Origin: Francisella salimarina
GTDB lineage: Bacteria > Pseudomonadota > Gammaproteobacteria > Francisellales > Francisellaceae
DNA: 64,000 bases
Direction of reading: 5' to 3'
Assembly (NCBI RefSeq): GCF_007923265.1
Contig: NZ_VOJA01000001.1
Location: 434,001 to 498,000, forward strand
The position numbers and the translations under genes are program-made. This document shows, one piece after another, positions 49,787-60,597 of this stretch (the stretch's first letter is position 1; each line of letters starts with the position of its first letter). The notes under the pieces are model-generated. The model was not told the origin of the DNA, searched no databases, and was given only the letters and a program-made list of their open reading frames with translations.

Positions 49787-50647
49787 TTAGTAACCAAACT
49801 CTATAGTATATGAGCGAGAAAAAGCCTGTTTAGGCTCTATCTCAACATTACCTATACGATACTCAATATCAACATCCATACCTAATGTATCACTTCTACC
49901 ACACCACGGCTCAATACATACGTAGGGTGCATTAGCCTTAGGTTTTGACCATAAGCCAAGATATTCAAAGCCATCAAAAGTAACTTCAATATAACGCTCT
50001 GAGCCTTTCTCAGCTAATCTGACTCTTTTATCTGTGAAACCACTATACACAAGAGCATCATTATCAAAAGTATGATTATCTAGTTCAATTTTAGATAGTT
50101 TGAAATGCTTGGTTTCACTAGTATAAAATGCCTCTGGTGTAATAGGATGAAAATCTAATTTTTGCTCAGAGAATGTAATCTCATAATCACTAAATTTATG
50201 CTTGTTATCAAAAGGACAAGCAAATGCTGGATGAGCTCCAAAGCCACATGATGCAACACTATCCTCTAGGTTTATAATATTGTACTCTGTGAGAAGTTTA
50301 TTAGCTTCAAGAGTGTATGTGACTTCAAATCTTAGTCTAAATGGATAGTCCTCTTTGGCAGTCTCCATAGCTAAGATAACACTATTTTCACTATGTAAAA
50401 CAATATCAAATACAGTATGACGAGCAAGTCCGTGATTACCAATAGGGTATTCTTTACCTTGGTATTTGATCTTATTACCATGAGATTTCCCAACTACTGG
50501 AAATAGTACCGGAGATACTCCAGCCCATACGCGACCATCACCAGACCACATAAACTCATGCTCTGTTGCTGTATTGATAACAGCGCGAACTTCAGCACCT
50601 AGCTCACTAATCTCTACTAATAAATTATCATTTTTGATTGTAATCAT
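49787..50647 (-). CDS. Aldose 1-epimerase family protein
   Basis: A 286-aa galactose-mutarotase-fold protein. It shows FPVVGKSHGNKI, the HGLARH active-site His region (about 73-78), GAHPAFACPF (about 147-156) and the CIEPWCGRSD block with the acidic residue. These follow the LacX/YeaD-type branch that acts on sugars or sugar phosphates. The exact substrate is unclear and no sugar operon surrounds it. Confidence 0.85.
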   Translation of the reverse strand: MITIKNDNLLVEISELGAEVRAVINTATEHEFMWSGDGRVWAGVSPVLFPVVGKSHGNKIKYQGKEYPIGNHGLARHTVFDIVLHSENSVILAMETAKEDYPFRLRFEVTYTLEANKLLTEYNIINLEDSVASCGFGAHPAFACPFDNKHKFSDYEITFSEQKLDFHPITPEAFYTSETKHFKLSKIELDNHTFDNDALVYSGFTDKRVRLAEKGSERYIEVTFDGFEYLGLWSKPKANAPYVCIEPWCGRSDTLGMDVDIEYRIGNVEIEPKQAFSRSYTIEFGY

Positions 50648-50946
50648 AACAACACCCCATCGTTATTAGTGAAGAGGTATAACTATATTAAAATGGTATG
50701 TCATTCCGTCAGGCTTGACCGCGTAATCTAAGAAGTAGGTTATTAAAATCTACCTCTGCAAATACCACTTACCAAACCATACCCTCTTCTGGGTTAACTT
50801 CAATATCTTCAGTAAAAAACGAGCAATTTAAAAATACTCTATTAGTATTTTAGCACAATATAAATGAATAGATTAAATAGTAAAACCTTAACTTTCCACT
50901 CTGACACATCTTCACTATTGAAGCAGCCGTGTTGAATCATGGATTT
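50648..50946. other. Intergenic region with a degenerate repeat-like motif
   Basis: About 300 bp without a gene. CATTCCGTCAGGCTTGAC near 50702-50719 resembles the degenerate intergenic repeats (CATTCC...GGAATC type) seen in many gammaproteobacterial genomes. A terminator-like hairpin lies at 50831-50851. Nothing else is apparent. Confidence 0.5.
50826..50851 (-). terminator. Likely terminator after the purF-purL-GIY-YIG unit
   Basis: A perfect 8-bp AT-rich stem, AAAATACT and AGTATTTT with a 5-nt loop (50831-50851). On the minus strand it ends in a T run and lies about 95 bp past the GIY-YIG stop codon. It is weak because the stem has few G-C pairs. Confidence 0.5.
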
Positions 50947-51579
50947 TTAAAACTCGTATGTTGCCTCATACAAACTGTCAAGCTTATCCCCATTATACAA
51001 CCAATATGGTGCAGGCCTAATAGGATGCTTTTCATCTAGTTCTTTAACAATTCTAGTTGCCATTGTTAAACTCATTTCACGACCATCATAAGAAACTTTC
51101 TTTGCTCCGATAACTTTGACTTTAATAGAAGTATCATCAACAAAAGAAAGTTCAGCATTATTAGGAATTCCCATCTCAATAAAATTCATGTTAGGTCTTT
51201 TTGAAGCAGCCTTTTCGGCAGATTTAAGATCTATTTTGTCAGTATTCTTCTCAATCTCATCTTCAAAATCTTTTGTAACATCTTTTAAACTACAGTCAAG
51301 TAGCTTTAATATTGCTATCACCTGATCAGGTTCTATATCAAAGAATTCTCTATTAGGATTTATTCTGTTATTTCTAAAAGCTGTATGTAAAGCCCTTTCA
51401 ACAACATGACAATCTTCAACTTCGACAGCATATTCACATTTAAAAGGAAGAGGCACGCCTGTTGTATATAACTGAGAAACTCTACTCTCAACACTATTTT
51501 GAGTTGTTTTGCCAATTTTGATAAGTCCAGGCATGGCTTCATTAGATAAAACATAGATAATGCTTTTCTCATTACTCAT
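50947..51579 (-). CDS. GIY-YIG-like (T5orf172 type) nuclease-domain protein
   Basis: A 210-aa protein. Residues 1 to about 95 match the T5orf172/GIY-YIG pattern: IYVLSNEAMPGLIKIGKT, then SRVSQLYTTGVPLPF, an EVEDCHVVERALHTAF helix and NPNREFFDI. The linker is charged, and the C-terminal part (YDGREMSLTMATRIV...YWLYNGDKLDSLYE) resembles DUF4357-like modules found with such domains. I choose the ATG at 51577-51579 because the earlier in-frame start at 51606 lies within purL. It sits 4 bp past purL and is probably cotranscribed with it. Whether it cuts DNA is unknown. Confidence 0.78.
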   Translation of the reverse strand: MSNEKSIIYVLSNEAMPGLIKIGKTTQNSVESRVSQLYTTGVPLPFKCEYAVEVEDCHVVERALHTAFRNNRINPNREFFDIEPDQVIAILKLLDCSLKDVTKDFEDEIEKNTDKIDLKSAEKAASKRPNMNFIEMGIPNNAELSFVDDTSIKVKVIGAKKVSYDGREMSLTMATRIVKELDEKHPIRPAPYWLYNGDKLDSLYEATYEF

Positions 51580-51583
51580 CTCA

Positions 51584-54500
51584 TCAACCAACCCACTTTC
51601 TAGCATTTCTAAACATTCTCATCCATACAGAATACTCATCATATTCCGCTGAGATATGCGAATTTGTAATCGCTCTATAGACACGCTCTGGGTGTGGCAT
51701 CATTGCAAGGACACGACCATCTAGAGCTGTGACAGCTGTTAGACCATCCACCGCGCCATTTGGATTGTATGGATACATTTCTGTAGCTTGACCTTGACCA
51801 TCGATATATTTAAGAGCTACTTGCGAACTTGCTAACATAGCTTGTTGCTGACTATCATTTTCAAATAATGGACGACCCTCACCATGAGCTACCGCAATTG
51901 GTGCTTTTGTGCCTGCCATATCAGCGAACCAAATAGAGTCAGACTCTTGAATCTCAACCATAGACACTCTAGCCTCAAACTGCTCTGATTTATTCTTGAT
52001 AAATATCGGCCAGTTTTCAGCGCCTTTGATTAGTGATTTAAGCTGTGCAAGCATTTGACAACCATTACACACACCTAATGCTAGAGTATCATCACGACCA
52101 AAGAATTTGCTAAACTCATCTCTTAGCTTCTCGGTAAAGAGGATATTCTTCGCCCAGCCACCGCCGGCACCCAAAACATCGCCATACGAGAAACCACCAC
52201 AAGCTACTAATACTTTGAAATCTGCCAACGATACACGCCCAGCATGTAAATCTGACATATGCACATCATGAGCCTCAAAGCCAGCTGTAGTAAATGCTGC
52301 TGCCATCTCAACTTGTCCATTGACACCTTGTTCTCTTAGAATCGCAACTTTTGGCTTCTCAACATTGACAAACCTAGCTGTAACATCCTCTTCAAGATCA
52401 AATGTTGCTTCTACATGTATACCTTTATCATTAGTATTTAAGATACTATCAAACTCTTGTTTAGCACATTCGCTATTATCACGGATTGATTGAATTTGAT
52501 AAGAAGTCTCAGCCCACCTTCTTTGTAAGTTTACACGCGTATTTGAGTATACTTTCTCACCATTTGCAAAGATGTTTAACTCATCACTAGAGTTTAGTTT
52601 AGCTATTGCACACAAGTGAATTTGAGTATCGTCAAACATTTCTTCAACTAGTGCTACATCACTATTTTTAACTTGTATAACAGCGCCAACTTCTTCTGCG
52701 AAAAGTTTTGCTAATATGTCTTGAGTTTGTAGCCTAATATCTAAACCTTTACGCCCTGCAAACGACATCTCAGCTAAAGTTGTAAATACACCACCATCAG
52801 ATACATCATGATATGCTAAGATTTTATTTTCAGCTTTTAGCTTAGTGATATTTTCAAATAGCATCTTCAACTTACTTGCTTCAACATCAGGAACAACATT
52901 ACCAACTTGGTTATAAGCTTGGGCTAAACATGAAGCTCCAAGTCTACCAGCACCATTTGATAGATCAATATGTAAAAGAGTTGTATCATTATCATCAACT
53001 AAAACTGGTGTAAGAGTCTTACGCGCATTTACCACAGGTGAGAAACCTGAAATCACTAATGATAACGGCGATGTTACAGATTTAGCTTGACCATTATCTG
53101 ACCCCGATTTATCTAACCACTGGGTTTTCATTGACATTGAATCTTTACCAACGGGTATTGCAATACCCAACGCTGGTGCAAATTCCATACCAACAGCTTT
53201 TACAGTCTCATATAACTTTTGATTTTCGTCACCTTGATTTGCAGCAACCATCCAGTTCGCAGATAGGCGAATATCGCTTAGCTTCTCAATATCAGAAGCC
53301 AGTAGATTTGTTACAGTCTCAGCAATTGCTAATCTACCAGAAGCTGCTGCATTAATAGCCGCAACAGGAGTTCTCTCACCCATAGCCATTGCTTCACCTG
53401 CTTGACTATCTACTGTAGCAGTTGTCACAGCACAATCAGCAACAGGAACTTGCCATGGGCCAACCATCTGATCACGTGCAACCATACCTGTAATACTTCT
53501 ATCACCAATTGTGATTAAGAAAGATTTAGAAGCTACAGCTGGTACTTTTAGTACCCTTTCAATCGCATCGTCAAGGTTAATAGCACTCGTATCAAAAGCA
53601 TCTTGCTCAACTTTGACAGTTTTAACATCAATATGCATTTGTGGTGTATTACCAAATAATAATCCCATTGGTAAATCAACCGGCTTATTATCAAAGTACT
53701 CATCATTTAGCGTGATATGCTTTTCAGAAATTGCCTCACCCACTACGGCAAATGGACATCTTTCTCTGTTACAAAGTTGTTCAAAAAGCTCTAGCGATTC
53801 AGGATCAACTGATAATACATATCTTTCTTGTGACTCATTTGACCATATTTCTAGTGGTGAAAGTCCTTCTTCACCGACATTTACTTTTCTAAGCTCAAAA
53901 TGTCCACCAACATTACCATCTTTGACAAGCTCTGGGAATGCATTTGAAATACCACCAGCACCAACATCATGGATAAATGTGATTGGATTATGCTCACCCA
54001 TTTGCCAACACCTATCGATAACCTCTTGGCAACGACGCTCCATCTCAGCATTATCACGCTGAACAGAAGCAAAATCTAGTTCTGAGTTAGTATCAGAAGA
54101 TACTACAGAAGATGCCGCGCCACCCCCTAAACCAATACGCATTGCAGGTCCACCAAGACAGATTAGCTTAGCACCAACATTGATATCGCCTTTCTCAACA
54201 TGCATTCTCTTGATATTGCCCATACCACCAGCAATCATAATCGGCTTATGATAACCAAACATCTCTTTACCTGCAGATGTGTTCACTTCTTGCTCAAAGG
54301 TGCGGAAATAACCATTTAGATTTGGACGACCAAATTCATTTGAATAATGAGCACCACCTATTGGAGCCTCTAGCATGATTTGAAGTGGTGTAACTATATG
54401 GTGTGGTTTACCATACTTGCTAGTCTCCCAAGCTTGCTCAAAACCTGGGATATTTAAGTTTGATACTGTAAATCCTGTCAAACCAGCTTTTGGCTTAGCT

Positions 54501-55471
54501 CCCAATCCAGTAGCTCCCTCATCACGAATCTCGCCACCAACACCAGTTGCCGAACCACTAAATGGCGCAATAGCAGTTGGGTGATTATGAGTTTCAACTT
54601 TCATCAAGATATCAACTTCTTCTTGATTGAAGTTATAAACACCAGTTTGCGTATTTGAATAGAATCTCTGAGCAGTTGTACCCTCTATCACAGCAGCATT
54701 ATCCTTATATGCAGAAAGTACACCTTTCGGAGATTTCTCAGTAGTGTTGCGAATCATTTTAAACAATGACTTATCTTGCTCTTGACCGTCGATAGTCCAT
54801 TTGGCATTAAAAATCTTATGTCTACAATGCTCTGAGTTTGCTTGAGCAAACATATACAGCTCTGTATCAGTAGGATTTCTGCCCAGCTTAGTATATTCAT
54901 CGGCTAGATAGTCAATCTCTTGCTCACTTAGAGCTAAGCCAAGTTTTTTATCAGCATCTTTGATAGCTTGAGCACCATTTTCTAGTACATTAACACTCTC
55001 TAGTTCTTTTGGAGCTGTAACACCAAATAATCTGTGTAGATCATCTTTACAACTAAAGACTTCCTCAACCATACGATCATGTACTAAATTTTCTATAGCT
55101 CTTAGCTCACTATCAGAAACCTGTCCCTCAACACCAAAAAGAACAGCTCTTTCTACTCTCTTAACAGCACTGATACCCGTATTACGGATAATATCTGTCG
55201 CCTTTGATGACCAAGGAGAGATCGTGCCTGCTCTTGGAGCCGTAATAAAAGTATGACCCTTAGGCTCTGTCAAACCATACTCTATATTGTAGTTAAGTAA
55301 AGATTTAATTATTTTTTCTTGCTCACTACTTAACTCTGACTCAAGTTCTACTACATGGATATATTGAGTAGATACAGACTCAACTTTATTAGATATCTTT
55401 TTAGCATCTGCTAAAATTTTCTCTCTTTTAAACGGGGATAATGCACTCAACCCTTCAAAAAACCTAATCAT
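51584..55471 (-). CDS. purL: Phosphoribosylformylglycinamidine synthase
   Basis: Fourth step of purine synthesis, converting FGAR to FGAM with ATP and glutamine. At 1295 aa it is the long single-chain form: an N-terminal PurS-like domain, the linker, two AIRS-type synthase halves ([15 protein letters not shown] and [11 protein letters not shown] are visible) and a C-terminal class I glutaminase with the nucleophile Cys in GVCNGCQ (about residue 1135). Its ATG overlaps the purF stop by 1 bp (TAATG). Confidence 0.97.
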   Translation of the reverse strand: MIRFFEGLSALSPFKREKILADAKKISNKVESVSTQYIHVVELESELSSEQEKIIKSLLNYNIEYGLTEPKGHTFITAPRAGTISPWSSKATDIIRNTGISAVKRVERAVLFGVEGQVSDSELRAIENLVHDRMVEEVFSCKDDLHRLFGVTAPKELESVNVLENGAQAIKDADKKLGLALSEQEIDYLADEYTKLGRNPTDTELYMFAQANSEHCRHKIFNAKWTIDGQEQDKSLFKMIRNTTEKSPKGVLSAYKDNAAVIEGTTAQRFYSNTQTGVYNFNQEEVDILMKVETHNHPTAIAPFSGSATGVGGEIRDEGATGLGAKPKAGLTGFTVSNLNIPGFEQAWETSKYGKPHHIVTPLQIMLEAPIGGAHYSNEFGRPNLNGYFRTFEQEVNTSAGKEMFGYHKPIMIAGGMGNIKRMHVEKGDINVGAKLICLGGPAMRIGLGGGAASSVVSSDTNSELDFASVQRDNAEMERRCQEVIDRCWQMGEHNPITFIHDVGAGGISNAFPELVKDGNVGGHFELRKVNVGEEGLSPLEIWSNESQERYVLSVDPESLELFEQLCNRERCPFAVVGEAISEKHITLNDEYFDNKPVDLPMGLLFGNTPQMHIDVKTVKVEQDAFDTSAINLDDAIERVLKVPAVASKSFLITIGDRSITGMVARDQMVGPWQVPVADCAVTTATVDSQAGEAMAMGERTPVAAINAAASGRLAIAETVTNLLASDIEKLSDIRLSANWMVAANQGDENQKLYETVKAVGMEFAPALGIAIPVGKDSMSMKTQWLDKSGSDNGQAKSVTSPLSLVISGFSPVVNARKTLTPVLVDDNDTTLLHIDLSNGAGRLGASCLAQAYNQVGNVVPDVEASKLKMLFENITKLKAENKILAYHDVSDGGVFTTLAEMSFAGRKGLDIRLQTQDILAKLFAEEVGAVIQVKNSDVALVEEMFDDTQIHLCAIAKLNSSDELNIFANGEKVYSNTRVNLQRRWAETSYQIQSIRDNSECAKQEFDSILNTNDKGIHVEATFDLEEDVTARFVNVEKPKVAILREQGVNGQVEMAAAFTTAGFEAHDVHMSDLHAGRVSLADFKVLVACGGFSYGDVLGAGGGWAKNILFTEKLRDEFSKFFGRDDTLALGVCNGCQMLAQLKSLIKGAENWPIFIKNKSEQFEARVSMVEIQESDSIWFADMAGTKAPIAVAHGEGRPLFENDSQQQAMLASSQVALKYIDGQGQATEMYPYNPNGAVDGLTAVTALDGRVLAMMPHPERVYRAITNSHISAEYDEYSVWMRMFRNARKWVG

Positions 55472-56961
55472 TAGCTATCAAACCCTTTATATTTCTTTTC
55501 CAATTCTTTTAACTCTTTTCTATGTCTTTCTAGCTCATCCAAATATGCTTCATCGACATCACCTGTAATATAGTTACCAGAGAAAACACTATCTTCAAAC
55601 TCTGTAATATCAGGATTTTGCTTTTGAACAATCTCTTTAAGATCAGTCAATGGCAAGTATATAAGGCCATCAACACCAATCCACTGGCGAATTTCCTCTA
55701 ATGACTTACCATGAGCAACTAAATCTGACTTAACAGGCATATCAATACCATAGACATTTGGATAACAAACAGCCGGTGATACAGAAGCAAGATATACAGA
55801 TTTTGCGCCTAAATCTCTAACCATTTCAATAATTCGCTTAGATGTTGTACCTCTAACTATTGAGTCATCAACCAGCAAAACATTCTTATCCTTAAATTCT
55901 GCTGGTATTGGATTTAGCTTTCTTCTAACGAAGTTCTTTCTATCAACATTTTCAGGCATGATAAAAGTTCTACCAACATAACGGTTTTTGACAAACCCCT
56001 CACGGTACTCAACACCTAATGCAGTTGCAATCTCCTGAGCAGATGCTCTACCTGTCTCCGGTACCGGTATTACAATATCAATCTCTTTATCTTTCCAAGT
56101 TTCTTTGATTCTTTGGCTTAAAACTTTACCAGCATCAACTCTAGCTTGATATACGCTTACGCCATTCATAACACTATCAGGACGTGCAAAGTATACATAC
56201 TCAAATAAACAAGGTGCCAAAACTGGATTTTTTGCACATATTTTAGAATGGACCTGCCTATCTTCTGTGATAATTATCACCTCTCCTGGCTCAACATCTC
56301 TTAGTATCTTAAACCCTGATATATCCAAAGAAACGCTTTCACTAGCGACCATATAAGCTTTCTCGCCATTGTCATATTCCTTAACACCTAGTATCAAAGG
56401 ACGTATCCCATACGGATCCCTAAAAGCGACTAAGCCAAAATTCGCTATCATCGCAGTACAAGCATAACCACCCTTAGCATGCTCAAAAACAAACTCACAT
56501 GCTTTATATACAGCTTCTGTCGTTGGACAACCTTTGGACTTATTCATACCACATGCAAAAAAATTCAGAAGCAATTCCGAATCGGAAGTTGTGTTTAGAT
56601 GGCGTCTTTCGATATCATGTAACATCTGCGCAAGCTCATCAACATTCGTAAGATTTCCGTTATGTGCAAAAACTATACCATGAGGATTATTGACATAAAA
56701 AGGCTGACTATCTGCAGCTCCTAAGCTACCAGCTGTAGGATATCTCACATGTCCTATACCCATTTTACCTTTTGATTTTTCTAACTTCTCATCTGTAAAT
56801 ACATCACTTACAAGTCCTGTATTTTTGCGCATGAAAAAATGACCATCATCCATTGTTGCGATACCGGCAGCATCTTGCCCTCTATGCTGCAAAAGACTTA
56901 AACCATAAAATAATGCATAGCTAACCTGATTTGGTCCAGCGACTCCTATAACTCCACACAT
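55471..56961 (-). CDS. purF: Amidophosphoribosyltransferase
   Basis: First committed enzyme of purine synthesis, making phosphoribosylamine from PRPP and glutamine. The 496-aa protein starts MCGVIG, so Cys2 is the glutaminase nucleophile after Met removal, and has the PRPP-binding loop [13 protein letters not shown] (about 360-372). There is no propeptide, as in E. coli PurF. A promoter and a palindrome lie upstream (57009-57035). Confidence 0.97.
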   Translation of the reverse strand: MCGVIGVAGPNQVSYALFYGLSLLQHRGQDAAGIATMDDGHFFMRKNTGLVSDVFTDEKLEKSKGKMGIGHVRYPTAGSLGAADSQPFYVNNPHGIVFAHNGNLTNVDELAQMLHDIERRHLNTTSDSELLLNFFACGMNKSKGCPTTEAVYKACEFVFEHAKGGYACTAMIANFGLVAFRDPYGIRPLILGVKEYDNGEKAYMVASESVSLDISGFKILRDVEPGEVIIITEDRQVHSKICAKNPVLAPCLFEYVYFARPDSVMNGVSVYQARVDAGKVLSQRIKETWKDKEIDIVIPVPETGRASAQEIATALGVEYREGFVKNRYVGRTFIMPENVDRKNFVRRKLNPIPAEFKDKNVLLVDDSIVRGTTSKRIIEMVRDLGAKSVYLASVSPAVCYPNVYGIDMPVKSDLVAHGKSLEEIRQWIGVDGLIYLPLTDLKEIVQKQNPDITEFEDSVFSGNYITGDVDEAYLDELERHRKELKELEKKYKGFDS

Positions 56962-57008
56962 AAAACTACCAACTACTCTTAATACAATTTACTTTCATTA
57001 ACAAACAT

Positions 57009-57017
57009 ATTATAGCA
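57009..57017 (-). promoter_or_regulatory. Extended -10 promoter element of purF-purL
   Basis: On the minus strand TGCTATAAT is a perfect extended -10, about 40-45 bp before the purF ATG. No good -35 is present at the normal distance. The palindrome at 57020-57035 occupies the spacer and -35 zone instead. Confidence 0.6.
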
Positions 57018-57019
57018 AT

Positions 57020-57035
57020 ATTTATCATGATAAAT
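57020..57035. promoter_or_regulatory. Palindrome beside the purF promoter, possible operator
   Basis: ATTTATCATGATAAAT is a perfect 16-bp inverted repeat 2 bp upstream of the extended -10. Its position suits a repressor or activator site. It does not match the PurR operator of E. coli (ACGCAAACGTTTGCGT). Confidence 0.4.
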
Positions 57036-57057
57036 TAATCAAAATCTTCTAATACTA

Positions 57058-58398
57058 CTAATGCGAAAAACTAGATCTTTCAATATCTTTAGATTTATTC
57101 TCTAAAGAATCAACAACATCTTTTAAGTCGCGAATCATTAACTCTGCCAAATCAAAGCTAAAACCTCTTCTAACTAGCACTCTCATAACAACCAAATTCT
57201 CTCTATGCTTTGGCATCGAATATGCGGCTATTTGCCAACCTTTGGCACGTATTTTTTCAGAGATATCAAACAAATCATAACTTTTGCTAGCTTTAAGTGA
57301 CCAACTCACGGCTGGTATACCACCTTTACCAGCATGAATAATATCAAAGATACCCATATTTTTGATTTCTTTAGAGATATACTTTGCAACATCATAACTA
57401 AGCTTATGAATATTCTTATAACCTTCGAATCCAAGTTTGACAAAATTATAGTACTGAGCAACTATTTGTCCTCCAGGACGAGAGAAATTTAGAGCAAATG
57501 TTGGCATATCTCCACCAAGATAATTAACATTGAAAATCAAATCTTGAGGTAAATATTTCTTATCGGCCCAAACAACCCAACCTACCCCTAGAGGAGATAG
57601 TCCAAACTTATGTCCTGATGAGTTGATTGACTTGACTCTTGGTAACCTGAAATCCCATCTAAGCTTAGGCTCTATAAATGGTGCCAGAAACCCTCCTGAA
57701 GCAGCATCCACATGCACTGGAATGTCTATACCAGTTTCTTTCTCAAATTCATCTAGAGCTTCGCAAATAGCCTCAACAGGCTCATACTGACCTGTAAATG
57801 TAACCCCCAAAGTAGGCACAACACCTATAGTATTTTCATCACAATACTCAAGCATCGTTTCTGGTGTCATTATTAGACTCTCCTTGGACATAGGGATTTC
57901 TCTAAGCTCGATATCCCAGTATCTAGCAAACTTATGCCAACATACTTGCACAGGTCCTGTAACAAGGTTAGGCTTTGAGTAATCTTTGCCTTGCGCCTTC
58001 ATCTTATCTCGCCAGCGCCACTTCATTGCCATACCACCAAGCATAGCCGCTTCAGATGAGCCAGTAGTTGAACAACCGATAGCATTTTCTGCTGAAGAGT
58101 TCCATAAGTTTGCCAGTATATTGACACATCTTGATTCTATCTCTGCAGTTTGTGGATACTCATCCTTATCTATCATATTTTTATCAATACAATCATCCAT
58201 AAGTTTGTGGATAAAATCATCCACTTGAGTTTGACAAAATGTTGCCAAATTTTGCTTTGAGTTACCATCCAACATCAACTCATCTTTGATTTCTTGATAT
58301 GCTTCAAAAGCATCATTTGATTTTTTTGGAATCTCAAACTTTGGTAATGATTCTTTATACAACTTATCTTTTGTGCTCTTTTTAGCATGCAACGCCAT
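57058..58398 (-). CDS. gadB: Glutamate decarboxylase
   Basis: PLP enzyme that converts glutamate to GABA and consumes a proton. The 446-aa protein is close in length to E. coli GadB, with [12 protein letters not shown] (111-122), VDAASGGF (about 240-247) and the cofactor lysine K264 in [12 protein letters not shown]. In Francisella gadB has been tied to oxidative-stress defence in macrophages, as I recall. No GABA antiporter gene is adjacent. It follows the PPTase gene by 10 bp and may be read from the pcm-tolC promoter. Confidence 0.95.
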   Translation of the reverse strand: MALHAKKSTKDKLYKESLPKFEIPKKSNDAFEAYQEIKDELMLDGNSKQNLATFCQTQVDDFIHKLMDDCIDKNMIDKDEYPQTAEIESRCVNILANLWNSSAENAIGCSTTGSSEAAMLGGMAMKWRWRDKMKAQGKDYSKPNLVTGPVQVCWHKFARYWDIELREIPMSKESLIMTPETMLEYCDENTIGVVPTLGVTFTGQYEPVEAICEALDEFEKETGIDIPVHVDAASGGFLAPFIEPKLRWDFRLPRVKSINSSGHKFGLSPLGVGWVVWADKKYLPQDLIFNVNYLGGDMPTFALNFSRPGGQIVAQYYNFVKLGFEGYKNIHKLSYDVAKYISKEIKNMGIFDIIHAGKGGIPAVSWSLKASKSYDLFDISEKIRAKGWQIAAYSMPKHRENLVVMRVLVRRGFSFDLAELMIRDLKDVVDSLENKSKDIERSSFSH

Positions 58399-58408
58399 AA
58401 CTATCCCC

Positions 58409-59053
58409 CTAATAATTCTTACTTATAAAATTAAAATCCTGTATTTCATATAAATCTATCTTTTGATTCACAATATTTTGTGAGCAAATAGAAATTAATA
58501 ACTCTTGATAGGTAAATGAAAAAAAATCCTCAGGATAGTTATTACTTACCCATTGAGTACTCTTCTTAGTAAATTTCGCATCAGAAAGCCCTCTAGCAAT
58601 TCCAAGAGCATTTCTTTTCACTTGTGCTTCTTTGAGAGTCCATAATTCATAAAACTCGCTATAAACATCCTCACTATTTTCTATACTTTGATACTCCTGC
58701 TGAGTAAAATATCGCTCAGCTATCAAAAGAACATTTCTCTTTGCTGATACAATCTCAGCATCTACTCCAATTTCATTACAGGCAACAACCATTATCGCCT
58801 TGTTATGAGTATGACTTATATTAAAAAAAAATTTACTGCCCTCAAGATATGGTTTACCATGCTTATATTCAAACTCTAGATTATCAATACCATAAAACCT
58901 TTCGAACACAAAGTAACGAATAAACTGTGAGAATATTTTTTGCTTATTAGTTAGCTTTTCTATGTTGATATTTTTTTTAGAGGAAATATAGTTTTTAAGA
59001 GTCTCAGCTTTATATTTTTCAAAGTCTAAAATAAAAGCTGAAATTTGAGACAT
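58409..59053 (-). CDS. Sfp-type 4'-phosphopantetheinyl transferase
   Basis: Enzyme that attaches phosphopantetheine from CoA to carrier proteins. The 214-aa protein has FNISHTHN (77-84), the magnesium ligands in GVDAE (96-100: D98, E100) and WTLKEA (138-143, with E142). This is the Sfp/Gsp branch, distinct from the short AcpS. No carrier protein, polyketide or NRPS gene is in the window, and the siderophore pathway here would not need one. It lies between tolC and gadB with about 10-bp gaps. Confidence 0.87.
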   Translation of the reverse strand: MSQISAFILDFEKYKAETLKNYISSKKNINIEKLTNKQKIFSQFIRYFVFERFYGIDNLEFEYKHGKPYLEGSKFFFNISHTHNKAIMVVACNEIGVDAEIVSAKRNVLLIAERYFTQQEYQSIENSEDVYSEFYELWTLKEAQVKRNALGIARGLSDAKFTKKSTQWVSNNYPEDFFSFTYQELLISICSQNIVNQKIDLYEIQDFNFISKNY

Positions 59054-59061
59054 TACAATAA

Positions 59062-60591
59062 TTACTCCGTAGCAATCTGCGAGATTATATCTGTTTTACC
59101 AAGGATATTATTTATATACTCAACATCCTTATAGGTCAAACCACCTTGCAACTGTTTCAACCTAACATAATCCTCAACATAATTAAATATAGCATCAGCG
59201 AATGAAAGCTGCGCCTGTACAAGTATCGCCTGTCGGTTAAGCAAATCAACAATAGTCTGTGTACCAGCCTCAAAACCGTCTAATATGGCTTTTACAGAAG
59301 CAATACCAGCATATACTGACTTCCTGAAGGCATCTATTCTCACAGCATCTAAAACAACTGTTTGATATGCTTCAACAGTCCCTGCATAAACTTCTCTTTG
59401 TGTTTGAAGTAGTGCGTAATTAGCTGCTTGATTATTATAGCTTGCCTGTTTAAGCTTCGCATAATCAGAGCCACCTCTCAATAGGTTCCAATTAGCTTCA
59501 CCACCAATATTAGCAACATCATATTTAGTAGGAATTTTTTCTATCTGCTGTTGATTTCCAGAAAGAGCATTTCTTGACATCAACATACCACCTGTTAGGT
59601 TAACCTTAGGAAAGAAATTACCCCACTCTATGCCAACACCTTCTTGAGCTGCTTGATATTCAAATCTCTTCTGTGCAATATCAAGATTGTACTTCTCTGC
59701 AGTATTCAGCCAATAGTTAATATCATCTGGTACAGGATTACCAAATTCAGTATCTTTTGAAATATACAGAATCGAACTAATACGTTTACCTATAAGCTTT
59801 GCCATTACTGCTTTTGCATTAATGAAGTTCCTCTGAGCACTAACTCTATCAGCCACGGCTTGACGATACTGAGCATCTGTGGTCTTGAAATCCGCATAAG
59901 ATACCATACCAGAATTATATTGATACTTTTGTGTTAGATATAGTTTTTTGTTCCATGCTTCGTTTGCAAACTGGAACTGTAATGCCTGCTCTGCTCTTAG
60001 AAGCTCAAAATATGCTGTAACAGTGTCTGTAATAAGAGTTTGCTCTGCTTTTGCGTAAATCATTGCATAAGATTTTTGCAAATACGTAGCTTGGGTATAT
60101 GTCTTCCACTTACTCCAATCAAAAAGTACCTGTGAACCACTAAAATTAAGATTATTTGCAGTATCATTAACCCTACCACCAAACTGATTATACAGATCTC
60201 GTCTAAGGTTATAGTTAAAATCAATTTGTGGTAACAATGCACCCAAAGCAGCTGGCACTGTTTCAACATTAGCGGCAAAAGTTGATCTAGCGGCTTGGTA
60301 ATCTGCATTATGTTCAGCAGCCAACTTATAAATATCAACTAAACTATAAAACTTATCTTCAGTATTACGAACCATTGCGACTTCATCAGCCTTTTTAAGA
60401 TCATAAAACTTGTTATCTACCTTGATTTCATCAGCTTTCGCATATTGCTTTTCTACACTATAGGGGTTTTGATTTATATTTGTACCAACAGGCCTTCCAG
60501 CATATTTATATTCTGGCACAGGAGTATCTTCGTTGGCAAATGCCGTAAACATCCAAAACAAACCAATAAAGCATAGAGTTAATTTCTTCAT
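59062..60591 (-). CDS. tolC: TolC-family outer-membrane efflux/secretion channel
   Basis: A 509-aa outer-membrane factor with a signal peptide (cleavage near FA/NE, residue 19-20). Two OEP repeats rich in coiled coil follow (about 85-290 and 300-490), with typical segments such as AEHNADYQAARSTF and GVEWGNFFPKVNLTGG-like turns. It would form trimers spanning the outer membrane and periplasm and could serve HlyD-type adaptors such as the one at 43569-44639. The gene lies 6 bp after the pcm-like gene, an arrangement common in gammaproteobacteria. Confidence 0.92.
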   Translation of the reverse strand: MKKLTLCFIGLFWMFTAFANEDTPVPEYKYAGRPVGTNINQNPYSVEKQYAKADEIKVDNKFYDLKKADEVAMVRNTEDKFYSLVDIYKLAAEHNADYQAARSTFAANVETVPAALGALLPQIDFNYNLRRDLYNQFGGRVNDTANNLNFSGSQVLFDWSKWKTYTQATYLQKSYAMIYAKAEQTLITDTVTAYFELLRAEQALQFQFANEAWNKKLYLTQKYQYNSGMVSYADFKTTDAQYRQAVADRVSAQRNFINAKAVMAKLIGKRISSILYISKDTEFGNPVPDDINYWLNTAEKYNLDIAQKRFEYQAAQEGVGIEWGNFFPKVNLTGGMLMSRNALSGNQQQIEKIPTKYDVANIGGEANWNLLRGGSDYAKLKQASYNNQAANYALLQTQREVYAGTVEAYQTVVLDAVRIDAFRKSVYAGIASVKAILDGFEAGTQTIVDLLNRQAILVQAQLSFADAIFNYVEDYVRLKQLQGGLTYKDVEYINNILGKTDIISQIATE

Positions 60592-60597
60592 AATATT

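Noticed and set aside
53511-54062. 183-codon frame antisense to purL
   Set aside because: Entirely inside purL on the other strand. Its Ser-rich composition is an effect of the codon pattern of purL.
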